A stretch of 64,000 bases of DNA from Fodinibacter sp963730365 (GCA_963730365.1 CAVSRM010000003.1:1-64000), one strand, 5' to 3'. Counted from the first letter of the stretch, positions 45,081 to 54,246 are shown. The notes: a model not told the origin generated them from the sequence alone. Numbers and translations: made by a program.

Positions 45081-45748
45081 CGGCGCCGGTGCGGGTCCTG
45101 ATCGCAGACGACCAGGACATGGTTCGCGTGGGCCTTGCCACGATCCTCGATGCCGATCCCTCGATCGACGTCGTCGGGCTGGCTCGCGATGGGCTCGAGG
45201 CCGTCCAACAAGTCCGGTCGCTGCGTCCCGATGTCTGCCTCTTCGACGTCCGGATGCCCAACCTCGACGGGATCGAGGCCACCCGACAGGTCGCCGGTCC
45301 CCACGTCGAGGACCCGGTTCCCGTCATCGTGATCACGACCTTCGACCAGGACGAGTACGTATACGACGCGCTGCGGGCAGGCGCCCGCGGCTTCCTGCTC
45401 AAGGACGCCGACCCCGACCTCCTGGCCCGCGCCGTTCGATCCGCCGCGATGGGCGAGGCCCTGATCGCGCCAGCCGTCACGGCTCGGCTCCTGGCGACCT
45501 TCGCCTCGTCCCGCGGCGAGGCAGTGCCGGAGCCTGTCGAGCCGTTGACCGCCCGGGAGGAGGCTGTCCTCGATCTGGTCGCCGCCGGCCGGATGAACAC
45601 CGAGATCGCCGAGGAGCTCTACCTCTCGCTCAGCACCGTCAAGACCCACATCAGCGCACTCATGACCAAACTCTCAGCACGCAACCGCGTCGAGATCGTG
45701 ATCTGGGCCTACGAGAGCGGCCGGGTCGACGCTCGAGGGCACCCCTGA
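45077..45748 (+). CDS. NarL/FixJ-type response regulator
   Basis: This 223-residue regulator has phospho-acceptor Asp in VCLFDVRMPNLDG, acidic pair IADDQD, Lys in FLLKD, and a LuxR HTH (LTAREEAVLDLVAAGRMNTEIAEELYLSLSTVKTHI). The start overlaps the kinase stop. It is paralogous to the regulator at 31379 and may have a similar divergent target. Confidence 0.93.
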   Translation: MTAPVRVLIADDQDMVRVGLATILDADPSIDVVGLARDGLEAVQQVRSLRPDVCLFDVRMPNLDGIEATRQVAGPHVEDPVPVIVITTFDQDEYVYDALRAGARGFLLKDADPDLLARAVRSAAMGEALIAPAVTARLLATFASSRGEAVPEPVEPLTAREEAVLDLVAAGRMNTEIAEELYLSLSTVKTHISALMTKLSARNRVEIVIWAYESGRVDARGHP

Positions 45749-45955
45749 GCCACCCCAACTCGTGCGTCAGGGACCACTACGGGTAGGCGCTCAACGCCGA
45801 GTTGCTGCCCGACATCCCGCCCTGCTCGCGGCTGCAATCACACACGTCGGGGCTACGACGCCAGGCTTTCCCCTGCGCTTCCTACCTGCTCATGGTCGGG
45901 CGGACGAGCGGCGTTGGGAGCGGAGCAGGACCAGCAGCCCGAACGCCGTGGCGCA

Positions 45956-46894
45956 TCACCGAGCCCCTGCCGCCCTCGAGGCAAGGGCTGTGTCGACCAC
46001 GCGCGCTACGGTGGTCGGCCACGCCTCCGCCTCCCACCCGACATGGCGCCTCGTCGCCTGATCGTCGACGACGAAGGGTGCGGTGAACTGGTACGCGGTG
46101 CCCGACAGCTCGCGCACCATCGGCGCGAACAGGCCCACCGCACGCATGGCCCGCGGACCCAGGACACTCATCCGCGGCGGAGGTGCCCCGGCTGCTCGGG
46201 CGATGTCTCCGAGCGCCTCCCGTTGCGTGCGCGGTGGTGCGCTCGGCACGATCCACGCACTGCCGTGGGCACTCTCGTCGGCTGCGAGGTGCACCGCCAG
46301 GCGTGCAGTGTCGTGCGTGGTCGTCCAACTGTGCGGCTGGTCCGCGGAGCCCAGGACCCGGGCCCGGTGGCCGGTGAGGACGGCCGGTGCGTTGCGCGCC
46401 AGGTGAGAGTTGGCGCCGGCGTCGGCGTAGTCGCTGGCTCGCACCTCGACGATGCGGACCCGCCCCGCCTCGTGTGCCGCGAGCGTGTCCCGCCACATCC
46501 GCACCCGCACCTCGCCCTTGGGGTCGCACGGGTTGAGCGGGGTGTTTTGGCCCATCGGGCCCTCGACGCGGCCGTACCCGTAGAGGTTGCTGACGGTCGC
46601 GAGCACCGCACCCGTGGAGGTCGCGGCCGCGAGCAGGGCGGCGCCGATCGGTGGCCAGTCGGTGGTCCACCGCGTGTACGCCGGGTTGGCGCAGTTGTAT
46701 ATCACCGTCGCACCTGTCGCGAACCGCTGCATGGCGGAGGCATCGGAGGCGTCGGCGGCCACTCGCTCGACAAGCGGGTGCTCAGGTCCACCCCCTGAAC
46801 GGGTGATGACGCGAACGCGGCTACCCGCCTCGGCCAGCAGGAGGGCGGTTCGGGTACCGACTGGCCCCGACCCGACAACGACGTGCGTTTCCAT
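45956..46894 (-). CDS. NAD-dependent epimerase/dehydratase family protein
   Basis: This 312-residue short-chain-type protein of the atypical SDR group has the nucleotide motif VVVGSGPVGTRTALLLAEAG (GxGxxGxxxA-like), YNCANPAYTRW, and the catalytic-region Tyr in NLYGYGRVEGP. It is divergent from a TetR-type gene across a 119-bp region with an inverted repeat. The substrate is unknown. Confidence 0.83.
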   Translation of the reverse strand: METHVVVGSGPVGTRTALLLAEAGSRVRVITRSGGGPEHPLVERVAADASDASAMQRFATGATVIYNCANPAYTRWTTDWPPIGAALLAAATSTGAVLATVSNLYGYGRVEGPMGQNTPLNPCDPKGEVRVRMWRDTLAAHEAGRVRIVEVRASDYADAGANSHLARNAPAVLTGHRARVLGSADQPHSWTTTHDTARLAVHLAADESAHGSAWIVPSAPPRTQREALGDIARAAGAPPPRMSVLGPRAMRAVGLFAPMVRELSGTAYQFTAPFVVDDQATRRHVGWEAEAWPTTVARVVDTALASRAAGAR

Positions 46895-46906
46895 GACTGC
46901 TCCTTG

Positions 46907-46931
46907 TGATCACTGATCTCTATAGTGATCA
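46907..46931. promoter_or_regulatory. Inverted repeat, probable TetR operator
   Basis: TGATCACT (46907-46914) and AGTGATCA (46924-46931) form a perfect 8-bp inverted repeat with a 9-bp gap, and AGTGAACACT follows. It lies between the divergent epimerase and TetR genes, 12 bp upstream of the epimerase ATG. Confidence 0.65.
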
Positions 46932-47013
46932 GTGAACACTAAATGGTCCAGCCGCGCAAGAGCACTGTTCTGTAATGTGTGCGTTGCTCGCAGAACTGTG
47001 CTTGACTGCTGCC

Positions 47014-47769
47014 ATGCCGATCACCAGCCGAGCCGAGGACGTGCGGGCGCGGGCCCGGGCCGAGATGCGAACCGCGATCCTCGACGCCGCCCGCCGTGAA
47101 CTCGCCGAGGGCGGGGCGGCCGGACTGTCGTTGCGGGCGGTGGCCCGCGAGATGGGGATGGCCTCCTCCGCTCTCTACCGCTACTTCGAGAACCGCGACG
47201 CGCTGCTCAGCGCACTCATCATCGACGCCTACGACTCCCTCGGGGAGGCCGTCGAGGCCGCGGAGGCCACCGCATCGCGCGACGACCTGCTCGGACGATG
47301 GCTCCGGATCGCGACCTCCGTGCGGGCATGGGCACTCGAGCACCCCACCCTCTACGCGCTCGTGTATGGCTCGCCGGTGCCGGGGTACGCAGCACCGCAG
47401 GACACGATCGGTCCGGCGACGCGGGTGAGCCGCCTGCTCACCGTCCTTCTCCTCGACACCATGGCCGCGCACGGGCCGCAGGCGCGAGCCCTCGGGCCGG
47501 GTGGCGACGAGCACCTGCCGCTGGCGCAAGCGGCGGTCGAGGGACTCGCACCTGCCGTGGCATTCATGGGCCCCCCCGCAACCCCGGAGTGGACGGCGCA
47601 CGGGCTCATGGTCTGGGCCTGGTTGTTCGGCACCGTCTCCTTCGAGCTCTTCGGTCAGCTCGAGGGTACGGTGACGCCCGAGCGACGCGCGGAGGTCTTC
47701 GAAGCCGAGGCGGTGCGGGCCGCCGAGTGGATCGGGCTGACTGACTTCTCGCCCGGCGCCTCGCCCTGA
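47014..47769 (+). CDS. TetR-family regulator with WHG domain
   Basis: This 251-residue regulator has an N-terminal HTH (GLSLRAVAREMGMASSALYRYFENRDALLSALI) and a C-terminal domain with the WHG-type pattern (WALEHPTLYALVYGSPVPGY). The ATG at 47014 removes a non-conserved upstream extension. It probably represses the divergent epimerase gene and itself through the inverted repeat at 46907-46931. Confidence 0.9.
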   Translation: MPITSRAEDVRARARAEMRTAILDAARRELAEGGAAGLSLRAVAREMGMASSALYRYFENRDALLSALIIDAYDSLGEAVEAAEATASRDDLLGRWLRIATSVRAWALEHPTLYALVYGSPVPGYAAPQDTIGPATRVSRLLTVLLLDTMAAHGPQARALGPGGDEHLPLAQAAVEGLAPAVAFMGPPATPEWTAHGLMVWAWLFGTVSFELFGQLEGTVTPERRAEVFEAEAVRAAEWIGLTDFSPGASP

Positions 47770-47834
47770 TTGGCGCACGACGAAGGCGCGATGGTGAGCG
47801 CGTCGTGGACCACCGCCTCCAGGAGCTCGCTCGC

Positions 47835-48609
47835 GGTTGAAGTCGGCTGCCGACGCCAACTGCTGGGCCGCCGCTGACGATGCCGGTCAGGTGCTGACTT
47901 CTTGCGTCCGAGTGATGAATCAGTCCGGTTGCTTCCCAGCCGGATTCGCGGACGTGGCGGGCCGTCAGCGCCTGATGCAGGGCGAATTTCACCACCGGCG
48001 TGTGTTGGGTGGTGGCTACCCGCCAGCCCGGGATCCGGCGCGAGAACACGTTGACGAGAGTCGCGATGTACACGAACCCGGTCACGGTCCACACGTGGGA
48101 GAAGTCGGCCACCCACGGCTGGACCGGGGCGCTCGGGGCGGCCCAGCCGCGCTTGACCAGGTCCGGGTGCCGCGACCTCGCGCACGGTGGTGCCGGTGAT
48201 GTACCGGCCGCGGACCACACCGGTGATCCCAGCCAGGCGCGTCAGCCGCCCGACCTGGTCGCGGCCGACGTCCAGCACGCCCGGCGGCCGCGCACCCCCT
48301 AACACGCCCCAGTTCTGTGGGTGCAGGGTCACCAGGCGTTGGCCGGGTAGGCCTCCTCCAGCGCTGCCACGGACACCGGCGACACCTTGCGCGCGTGATA
48401 GGTGGACGGCGCGATCGTGAGCGCACGGCTGCCCTCGGCGCGTTCGGCGTTCTCAACGCAGTTCCTCAGCGTCGCCGGGCCAGGTCCAGCAGCGCCCCCA
48501 CATGCCGGCCCGCGCCGACCTTGGAGTCACGGCCCCCGGCAAGCGATCGCAGTACATCCGCACCGCCCGCTCCATGAAACTCGTGCTCGTACTTCTTCGG
48601 TGCCCCCAT
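47835..48609 (-). pseudogene. Decayed IS3-family insertion sequence
   Basis: The minus strand holds pieces of both IS3 reading frames. An orfA start (MGAPKKYEHEF at 48609) is followed by frameshifts. The orfB integrase core is in pieces: LTRLAGITGVVRGRYITGTTVREVA, then PWVADFSHVWTVTGFVYIATLVNVFSRR and ARHVRESGWEATGLIHHSDA, after which the catalytic Glu region is lost. At least three frame changes and a truncated end show it is inactive. Confidence 0.85.
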
Positions 48610-48686
48610 GAGGAAAGGCCTCCCTCGCTAGATCGACACCCACCAGGGGACTCAGGGACGGTTCATCCCTGCACTGCGACAGGTGC

Positions 48687-50144
48687 TCACGCGGTCGTCC
48701 GCGCAAGGTCGCCGGCGGTGGAGCTCGCAGGGGTCGTGATGGGTGCTGGTATCTGGTCGGCGCCCTTGCGAAGAGTGAGCAGGGCGAGCACCGCGATCAG
48801 CGCGCCGGTTGAGGCCACCATGAAGATGCTCCAACCGGTGGCGGCCTCCGTGGAGGCGCCGGCGTGCAACCGTCCGACGTAGATGGTCTCCGTGGCCGCC
48901 AGTGCGAGCGCGCCACCGAGCTGCCGTCCGAGCAGGAGCGCACCCATGGCTGCACCCAGGTCGGTCGGCCTTACGGTGCGCTGCACGGCGATCTGCAGAC
49001 CGGACAGGTTTGGCCCGACCCCGACCCCGATCAGCGCCATCAGGAGCAGGGGCAGCGCCGCCGGGGAGGAGGAGCCGAAGGCGGTGAAGCCGACGGCTCC
49101 GAGCGCCACGGCTGCGTTGGCGACGAGCAGGGTGCCGCGAAACGCGCTGCGGCGCGCGATCGCGGCGGCGCCGACGTTGACCGCGATGAGGAGGCCGAGC
49201 AGGAGTGGGTAGATGAACAGGCCGGACCGGGTGGCGCTGACTCCCTGCGTCTGCTGGTAGTAGCGCGGCAGGAGCATCACGCAGGCGTAGAGGCCGAAGG
49301 TGGCAGTGGCCGCCGTGACCAGCAGGCGCATCATCACCGGCTGGGTGAGTAGCCGCAGCGGCAGGACCGGGGACTCGGCGCGACGCTCGACGAGCGCCAG
49401 CAGCCCCAGGCCGGCGAGCCCGAAGATCACCAAACCTCCGGTGCGTGCGGCGAGCCACGACGGAACGAGCAGGTGCTGGTTCAGCCCGACAAGCACCAAT
49501 CCCAGTGAGGCGGTCAGCGTGGCGATGCCCGCGATGTCCAGCGGTGTCTCGCGACCCTGCCGGCGACCTACCTCGGCGGGCAGCACCCGCGCGACGACGG
49601 CGATGGCTATCAGGCCGAGCGGGACGTTCACGAGGAACACCCACCGCCATCCGACGCGGTCGGTCAGCAGGCCGCCGATCATCGGTCCGGCGATGAAGCT
49701 GAAGGCCATGATGCCGGCGAGCACGGCTTGGGCCGTGGCGTTGCGGCGGGCTCCGGACAGCTCTGCGACAAGGAGGAACGAGAGCGCCTCGAGCGCGGCG
49801 GCGCCGGCTCCCTGCACCGCCCGGAATGTGGCCACCTGCCCCATCGACTGGGCGATCGCGCACAGCGCGGAGCCGAACACGAACAGGCCCATCCCGAGCA
49901 GCAGCATGCGCTGGCGACCGTAGCGGTCGGACAGGCGGGCGAACACCGGCAGAAGGACGGTGGCGGGCACGAGGTAAGCCGTGATCCCCCAGACGTACCA
50001 GGACTCACCGCCTAGGTCGCGAACGATCTGGGGCAGCGCGGTGCCGACGATGGTCTGGTCGAGCATGGCCAGGAGCAGGCCGGAGAGCACGGCCAGCCAC
50101 AACAGGGTGCGACGGCGGCGCGAAAGACTGCCGAGGGCGTTCAT
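48687..50144 (-). CDS. MFS drug transporter, DHA2 (14-TM) family
   Basis: This 485-residue major facilitator protein has about 14 membrane segments. Motif A is in ARLSDRYGRQRMLLLG and the DHA2-type motif starts LDQTIVGTALPQIVRDLGG. Such proteins export drugs or dyes with proton exchange (QacA/EmrB group). It is divergent from a PadR-type gene; repeated ACATGTC sites lie between, suggesting direct control. The ATG at 50144 was chosen as first residue of the conserved part. Confidence 0.9.
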   Translation of the reverse strand: MNALGSLSRRRRTLLWLAVLSGLLLAMLDQTIVGTALPQIVRDLGGESWYVWGITAYLVPATVLLPVFARLSDRYGRQRMLLLGMGLFVFGSALCAIAQSMGQVATFRAVQGAGAAALEALSFLLVAELSGARRNATAQAVLAGIMAFSFIAGPMIGGLLTDRVGWRWVFLVNVPLGLIAIAVVARVLPAEVGRRQGRETPLDIAGIATLTASLGLVLVGLNQHLLVPSWLAARTGGLVIFGLAGLGLLALVERRAESPVLPLRLLTQPVMMRLLVTAATATFGLYACVMLLPRYYQQTQGVSATRSGLFIYPLLLGLLIAVNVGAAAIARRSAFRGTLLVANAAVALGAVGFTAFGSSSPAALPLLLMALIGVGVGPNLSGLQIAVQRTVRPTDLGAAMGALLLGRQLGGALALAATETIYVGRLHAGASTEAATGWSIFMVASTGALIAVLALLTLRKGADQIPAPITTPASSTAGDLARTTA

Positions 50145-50156
50145 ATATAGAAAATT

Positions 50157-50177
50157 ACATGTCGAGACAAACATGTC
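50157..50177. promoter_or_regulatory. Repeated ACATGTC, probable PadR operator
   Basis: ACATGTC occurs at 50157-50163 and 50171-50177, each with an ACATGT palindrome, in an AT-rich patch between the divergent MFS and PadR genes. One site lies 13 bp upstream of the exporter ATG. Confidence 0.5.
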
Positions 50178-50201
50178 AAGTCCGACAACTGTGGCTATGC
50201 T

Positions 50202-50717
50202 GTGGCTGTGTCCCTGCGCTACGCGATCCTCGGCCTGCTGGCCCGACGCCCGTCGACTGGCTACGAGCTGGCCCAGACCTTCGATCGCTCGCTGCGGACT
50301 TCGTGGCACGCGAGTCACAGCCAGATCTATCCCGAGCTCGGCAAGCTCGAGCGCGCCGGGCTGGTGGAAGTGGTCGGACGCGGAGCACGACGGAGCAAGA
50401 CCTATGGGCTGACGGGTCCCGGCCGCGAGGAGCTGCGTCGTTGGCTGGTCGAGGCCGAGCCCGACCGGTCCCAGCGCAACGAGAGCGGCGTACGACTCTT
50501 CCTCACCCCGCTCCTGGGCGCCACCGATCGGCGCATCGCCTACGAGCGCGACCTCCGTCACGTCGAGCTCGAGCTCGACGAACTCGAGGAGCTGCGAGCC
50601 CAGCTTCACCGCTCGGAGTCACCGGAGGCGTTCAGCCCGCAGATCGATCTCGGCATCCGAATCAACACCGTCATCCGCGACTGGCTGACAGAACAGGTAG
50701 ACCATGCCAACGGCTAA
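50202..50717 (+). CDS. PadR-family regulator
   Basis: This 171-residue PadR-type protein has a winged helix at the N-terminus (LRYAILGLLARRPSTGYELAQTF, then HSQIYPELGKLERAGLVE) and a C-terminal coiled dimerisation region (RHVELELDELEELRAQL). GTG start. It is divergent from the MFS exporter that it most probably represses until a toxic ligand binds. Confidence 0.9.
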   Translation: MAVSLRYAILGLLARRPSTGYELAQTFDRSLRTSWHASHSQIYPELGKLERAGLVEVVGRGARRSKTYGLTGPGREELRRWLVEAEPDRSQRNESGVRLFLTPLLGATDRRIAYERDLRHVELELDELEELRAQLHRSESPEAFSPQIDLGIRINTVIRDWLTEQVDHANG

Positions 50718-50771
50718 GCCAGTGCGCGCGCGTCCTGGGGAGCACCCGAACGTGGACAGGCGGTTTCCCTC

Positions 50772-51146
50772 TTGAGCACGCATACGTTCCGCATCACCGT
50801 CCGCGGCTTCTTCGACGCGCTGACCCAGGCTCAGCGCAGCGAGCTCCTCGCAGAAGCCGACCAACACGACATTCTCCGGACGGCCCACACGCCCACAGGG
50901 CATCTGAGCTACGACCTGTCCGCGCGCGAGGCGTTCGCATTCCGGTTCCTGGACACAGGAGAGGAAGAGGACGACGTCACCGCTGCCACCCGGCGGGCCG
51001 AGACCGCAGCGGCCACCTGGCTGGAAGATCGCGGCTACGGGTTCAAGAACCTCCGCTCACAGGCCGTTGATCTCGCGACTGCCCCCCTCAGCAAGCGACA
51101 GCGCCAAGCTGCGGTGCGCGGCCGCGCCGCCGAAGACCGAGCGTGA
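50772..51146 (+). CDS. DUF6204-like hypothetical protein
   Basis: This 124-residue protein resembles the DUF6204 family: it starts THTFRITVRGFFDALTQAQR, has LLAEADQHDILRTAHTPTGHLSYDL, and a C-terminal basic end (KRQRQAAVRGRAAEDRA). It starts with TTG 54 bp after the PadR stop, probably in the same transcript. Function is unknown. Confidence 0.65.
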   Translation: MSTHTFRITVRGFFDALTQAQRSELLAEADQHDILRTAHTPTGHLSYDLSAREAFAFRFLDTGEEEDDVTAATRRAETAAATWLEDRGYGFKNLRSQAVDLATAPLSKRQRQAAVRGRAAEDRA

Positions 51147-51184
51147 CCTCGCCCCATCATGGCCCCCCTCTTCGCAAGGGTCTT

Positions 51185-51231
51185 GCATACCTCGCACTGT
51201 TGGGTATAGTACCTGCCAGTTCTAGGTATGC
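51185..51231. promoter_or_regulatory. Nested inverted repeats before second PadR gene
   Basis: GCATACCT (51185-51192) and AGGTATGC (51224-51231) are a perfect inverted repeat. Between them lies GGTATAGTACC with perfect GGTA/TACC arms. All share the AGGTA/TACCT core, so this looks like a multi-site operator or promoter for the PadR gene at 51255. Confidence 0.55.
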
Positions 51232-51254
51232 CTCCGTCGACAAGGTGAGATCAC

Positions 51255-51608
51255 GTGAAACTTGCCAAGGACCTCGTGGCCGCCTCTGCGACGCCACTCG
51301 TGCTCGCCGTTCTCCGCAGGGGGGACAGTTACGGCTACGCCATCCTGCAGGACATCCAGTCGGCCTCCGGCGGACGCCTCGAGTGGACCGAGGGGATGCT
51401 GTACCCACTGTTGCACCGCCTCGAGTCCCGAGGGTTCATCGAGAGCTACCACGCAACGTCGGACGCCGGTCGAGCCAGAAAGTACTACCGCCTGCTGACC
51501 GCGGGAGGCGACCACCTCGACGCCCAGTCGCGCGACTTCGAGCTGATCTCGACAACCCTCGCCGCCTTGCGCGGCCCGAACCCAGGAGGAACCCATGCCG
51601 TCGCTTGA
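51255..51608 (+). CDS. PadR-family regulator (short form)
   Basis: This 117-residue PadR-type regulator without the long C-terminal arm has LVLAVLRRGDSYGYAILQDI, EWTEGMLYPLLHRLESRGFIE and YYRLLTAGGDHL. It starts with GTG and overlaps the next gene by 14 bp. Pairing of a short PadR with a permease-prefix membrane protein is a frequent layout, in which the regulator controls the pair. Confidence 0.9.
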   Translation: MKLAKDLVAASATPLVLAVLRRGDSYGYAILQDIQSASGGRLEWTEGMLYPLLHRLESRGFIESYHATSDAGRARKYYRLLTAGGDHLDAQSRDFELISTTLAALRGPNPGGTHAVA

Positions 51609-52014
51609 CGCACTCATCAGCCAGTGGACCGACCAGCTGCGCGCCACTCACCCCGAGCTCGCCCCCCACGTCGGCGAGCTCGCGGACCACGTGCGCTCCA
51701 GTGCACAGGACCGCATCGACGACGGTGCCGCCATAGACGACGCCTTCGCATCGGCGCTGGGATCCTTCGGGGCGCCCACCGACCTCAGTGCGGAGTTCGG
51801 CAAGAACTCGCTGGTCAGGAAGCGCAGAGAACGCATGGCCGTGGGCACCTACCTGCTCATCACCGCGATCTTCACCGGCGCGGTGCTGCTCGTGGACAGG
51901 CGCTTCGACCTCGGCGACCAGGCACTCGCGTGGTTGCTCGTGGTGTGGGTACTGACCACCGGGCTGCATGAGGTATTGCTTCGCCGCGCGCGCCACGGCC
52001 TCGTGCCCGCCTGA
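51595..52014 (+). CDS. Membrane protein with permease-prefix (DUF1700-like) domain
   Basis: This 139-residue protein starts with a helical N-terminal domain (SLDALISQWTDQLR...VGELADHVRSSAQDRIDDG, then DAFASALGSFGAPTDLSAEF), the prefix type found beside PadR genes. Two membrane segments follow (about 84-101 and 110-126). It overlaps the PadR gene and is presumably controlled by it. Confidence 0.8.
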   Translation: MPSLDALISQWTDQLRATHPELAPHVGELADHVRSSAQDRIDDGAAIDDAFASALGSFGAPTDLSAEFGKNSLVRKRRERMAVGTYLLITAIFTGAVLLVDRRFDLGDQALAWLLVVWVLTTGLHEVLLRRARHGLVPA

Positions 52015-52335
52015 GCCAGGCGCGCCCGACGGTCGCGGCAGGAGCCTTCCGAGCGTCCACCCTGCGCTGGCCTGCATCGCATGGCTACCGTGCCGTGCGC
52101 CAGTCACACCCCACCCCGCCCGGCCGCGCCGAGGACGGCTCGCGGCTGCTTGACACACCGCCACAAGACGCTGGCCGTCGTGCACCCCGACAGTCGCTTG
52201 ACCACAGTGAATGTCCTGGGAGAGTCTGGCTGGCGTCGTTGAAGAGGCCCGAGGCGCCGCGACAGTGGTGATCGGGCCGAACAGGCGAGACCAACCCACT
52301 GTCCGTGACAGCAACATGAGCCTGGAGATGATTCG
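52015..52335. other. Intergenic stretch without recognised gene
   Basis: It should contain the promoter of the serine hydrolase gene near its right end. Nothing else is recognised. Confidence 0.4.
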
Positions 52336-53787
52336 GTGCGGACACTTCTGGCGGTCCTCGCACTTGGTGTCACCGCCGTCCTTCCCGCGAGTGCGCCGGA
52401 GGGATCGATCGACGCCTTCATCGACAGCGAGATGCCCGCGTCCGGCGTACCCGGTCTGGCCTACGCGGTCGTGGACGACCGCGGGATCACCACCGGGGGC
52501 GCGCGGGGCGTCGTGAGGCTCGGAGGCGAGGTGTCGGTCACGCAGGACACCCCGTTCGTCATCGGCTCGATCTCCAAGAGCTTCACGGCGCTGGCCGTCA
52601 TGCAGCTGGTCGAGGCGGGCGACATCGACCTGGACACCGAGGTCTCGCACTATCTCGACGTGTTCTCCGGCCGGCCTGCCGGGGCAGTCACCATCCGGCA
52701 GCTCCTCAGCCACACGAGCGGCTTCTCCACGGGGCAGGGCAACGCCGCGCATCCGGACCCGACCGGGGAGAAGGATGAGCTCGCGCGCGGGGTGGCACAG
52801 CTCGCGGAGGTGACGCCCGCGGGTGCGCCCGGGGCGCAGTGGGCGTACTCGAATGCGAACTACGAGATCCTCGGCCGCGTGGTCGAGGTGGTGAGCGGGC
52901 AGGAGTTCCAGGCCTACGTCGCGGAGCACATCCTCGAGCCGGTCGGGATGCAGGACAGCTTCGTCGCCGACGGTGAGGTCCACGCCGACATGGCGACCGG
53001 GCACCAGCCCTGGTTCGGCACCAAGCGACCACTCGCCGACACCACGACCGACCGGGCAACCGCTCCGCAGGGGGGGATCGTGGCCAGTGCCAGCGACCTG
53101 GCGCGCTACCTGCAGACGATGATGAACGGCGAAGACGACGTGCTGAGCGCCGAGGGCAAGGCGCTGATGATGCGCCCGGCCAGCGACGTCTCGCCGTCCT
53201 ACGGCCTCGGCTGGAAGCTGGAGCCCAGCACCGGGGCGGTGTGGCACGACGGGTCCAGCCCTGGCGTCGAGACCCTCGCGATGATGGTCCCCGCCGAGAA
53301 GAAGGCGGCCGTCGTGCTCGTCAACGGCGGTAGTGGGTTCGGCTTCGCAGAAACGGGCCACCTTCGCGCCGGCATCGCCGACCGGGCGCTCGGTCTCGAC
53401 GACGACTACGGGTCCGGGTGGTCCCGCAAGGCCCTGTTCCTCGGCCTGGTGGCCCTGCCGGTCGTCTACCTCCTCAGCATGGTCTGGGCCTGCGTGCGCC
53501 GCAGCGCGGTGCGCGCCAAGTCCAGGTCCGGCGTCTTCGGCCTGTTCAGCCTGTGGTTCCCGCTGCTCACGACCCTCGTCGCGGCGTGGGTCCTTCTCGG
53601 CCTGGTGTCGAACCTGTTCGGCACCCCGCTGGGCACGCTGCGCCTGTACGCCCCCGACCTCGTACTGGTCCTGGTCGCCACCGCGGTGACAGGTGTGCTG
53701 TGGTCCGTGTTCCGGCTTGCAGTGGCCTACACCGGCAGGTCCGGTCCTACGTTGCGAGCCAGTCCCGCCGCGGACGATCGGACGTAG
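52336..53787 (+). CDS. Secreted/membrane serine hydrolase (class C beta-lactamase-like)
   Basis: This 483-residue protein starts with a signal peptide (LLAVLALGVTAVLPASA). The catalytic SxxK is GSISKSF, the YxN-like motif is WAYSNANYEIL, and HDGSSPG stands for the third box. It ends in a membrane part with about three helices (ALFLGLVALPVVYLLSMVWA; LLTTLVAAWVLLGLV; LVLVATAVTGVLW). Such proteins are peptidases, esterases or beta-lactamase-related; the exact substrate is unknown. A broken close paralogue lies at 40260-40645 on the other strand. Confidence 0.88.
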   Translation: MRTLLAVLALGVTAVLPASAPEGSIDAFIDSEMPASGVPGLAYAVVDDRGITTGGARGVVRLGGEVSVTQDTPFVIGSISKSFTALAVMQLVEAGDIDLDTEVSHYLDVFSGRPAGAVTIRQLLSHTSGFSTGQGNAAHPDPTGEKDELARGVAQLAEVTPAGAPGAQWAYSNANYEILGRVVEVVSGQEFQAYVAEHILEPVGMQDSFVADGEVHADMATGHQPWFGTKRPLADTTTDRATAPQGGIVASASDLARYLQTMMNGEDDVLSAEGKALMMRPASDVSPSYGLGWKLEPSTGAVWHDGSSPGVETLAMMVPAEKKAAVVLVNGGSGFGFAETGHLRAGIADRALGLDDDYGSGWSRKALFLGLVALPVVYLLSMVWACVRRSAVRAKSRSGVFGLFSLWFPLLTTLVAAWVLLGLVSNLFGTPLGTLRLYAPDLVLVLVATAVTGVLWSVFRLAVAYTGRSGPTLRASPAADDRT

Positions 53788-54140
53788 CCCTATCTGGGCG
53801 GTATGCAGCAGGTCTCGGCCGGCCCTGCGGGCGGAGAGGCGCGACGGAAACCGGCTCTGGGCAACGTCCGACCATCGGCAGTTGAGGACGGACCGCACCC
53901 CCCGTCGCTTGGGGGATCGACAGGACAAGGACCACGTATCGGCGACAGTCACGGAGCGCCAACACTTCAAGATCCGCTGCACCCGAACTCGCGCTTCGTG
54001 CTCGCCCACATCAGGCGCGCCCGCTCTGACCGCAAGGGTTCGTGCCAATCGCGGAGCGCAGGTCGCTTCCGATGATCAGGTCCCCTCCCAGCGGCCCGAC
54101 TCGGACCGGTCCTCGGGCTGAAACGATCGCTGATGGACCG
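53788..54140. other. Intergenic stretch without recognised gene
   Basis: No gene is seen. It lies between the serine hydrolase and the HNH remnant at the right end of the island. Confidence 0.4.
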
Positions 54141-54246
54141 TCACCATCGGCTGTTGGAACCCGGGGCGCCGGCGCTGTAAGCGTTGGTGCCCGCGATGGT
54201 GCTCCCACCCCGTGCGTAGGGTTTGACATGGTGAATGGCCCGTGAC
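54141..54246 (-). pseudogene. HNH endonuclease, C-terminal remnant
   Basis: The minus strand reads AIHHVKPYARGGSTIAGTNA followed by about 14 residues and a TGA at 54141. This is the C-terminal end of an HNH nuclease of the DUF222 type (HHxxPxxxGG...T). Nothing of the N-terminal part is found to the right. It is a remnant close to the right end of the island. Confidence 0.65.

Noticed and set aside
51436..54048. Very long open frame (870 codons) on the minus strand
   Set aside because: It lies opposite the serine hydrolase, PadR and permease-prefix genes, which have clear families. Long antisense frames are common at this GC content and this one has no recognisable domain.
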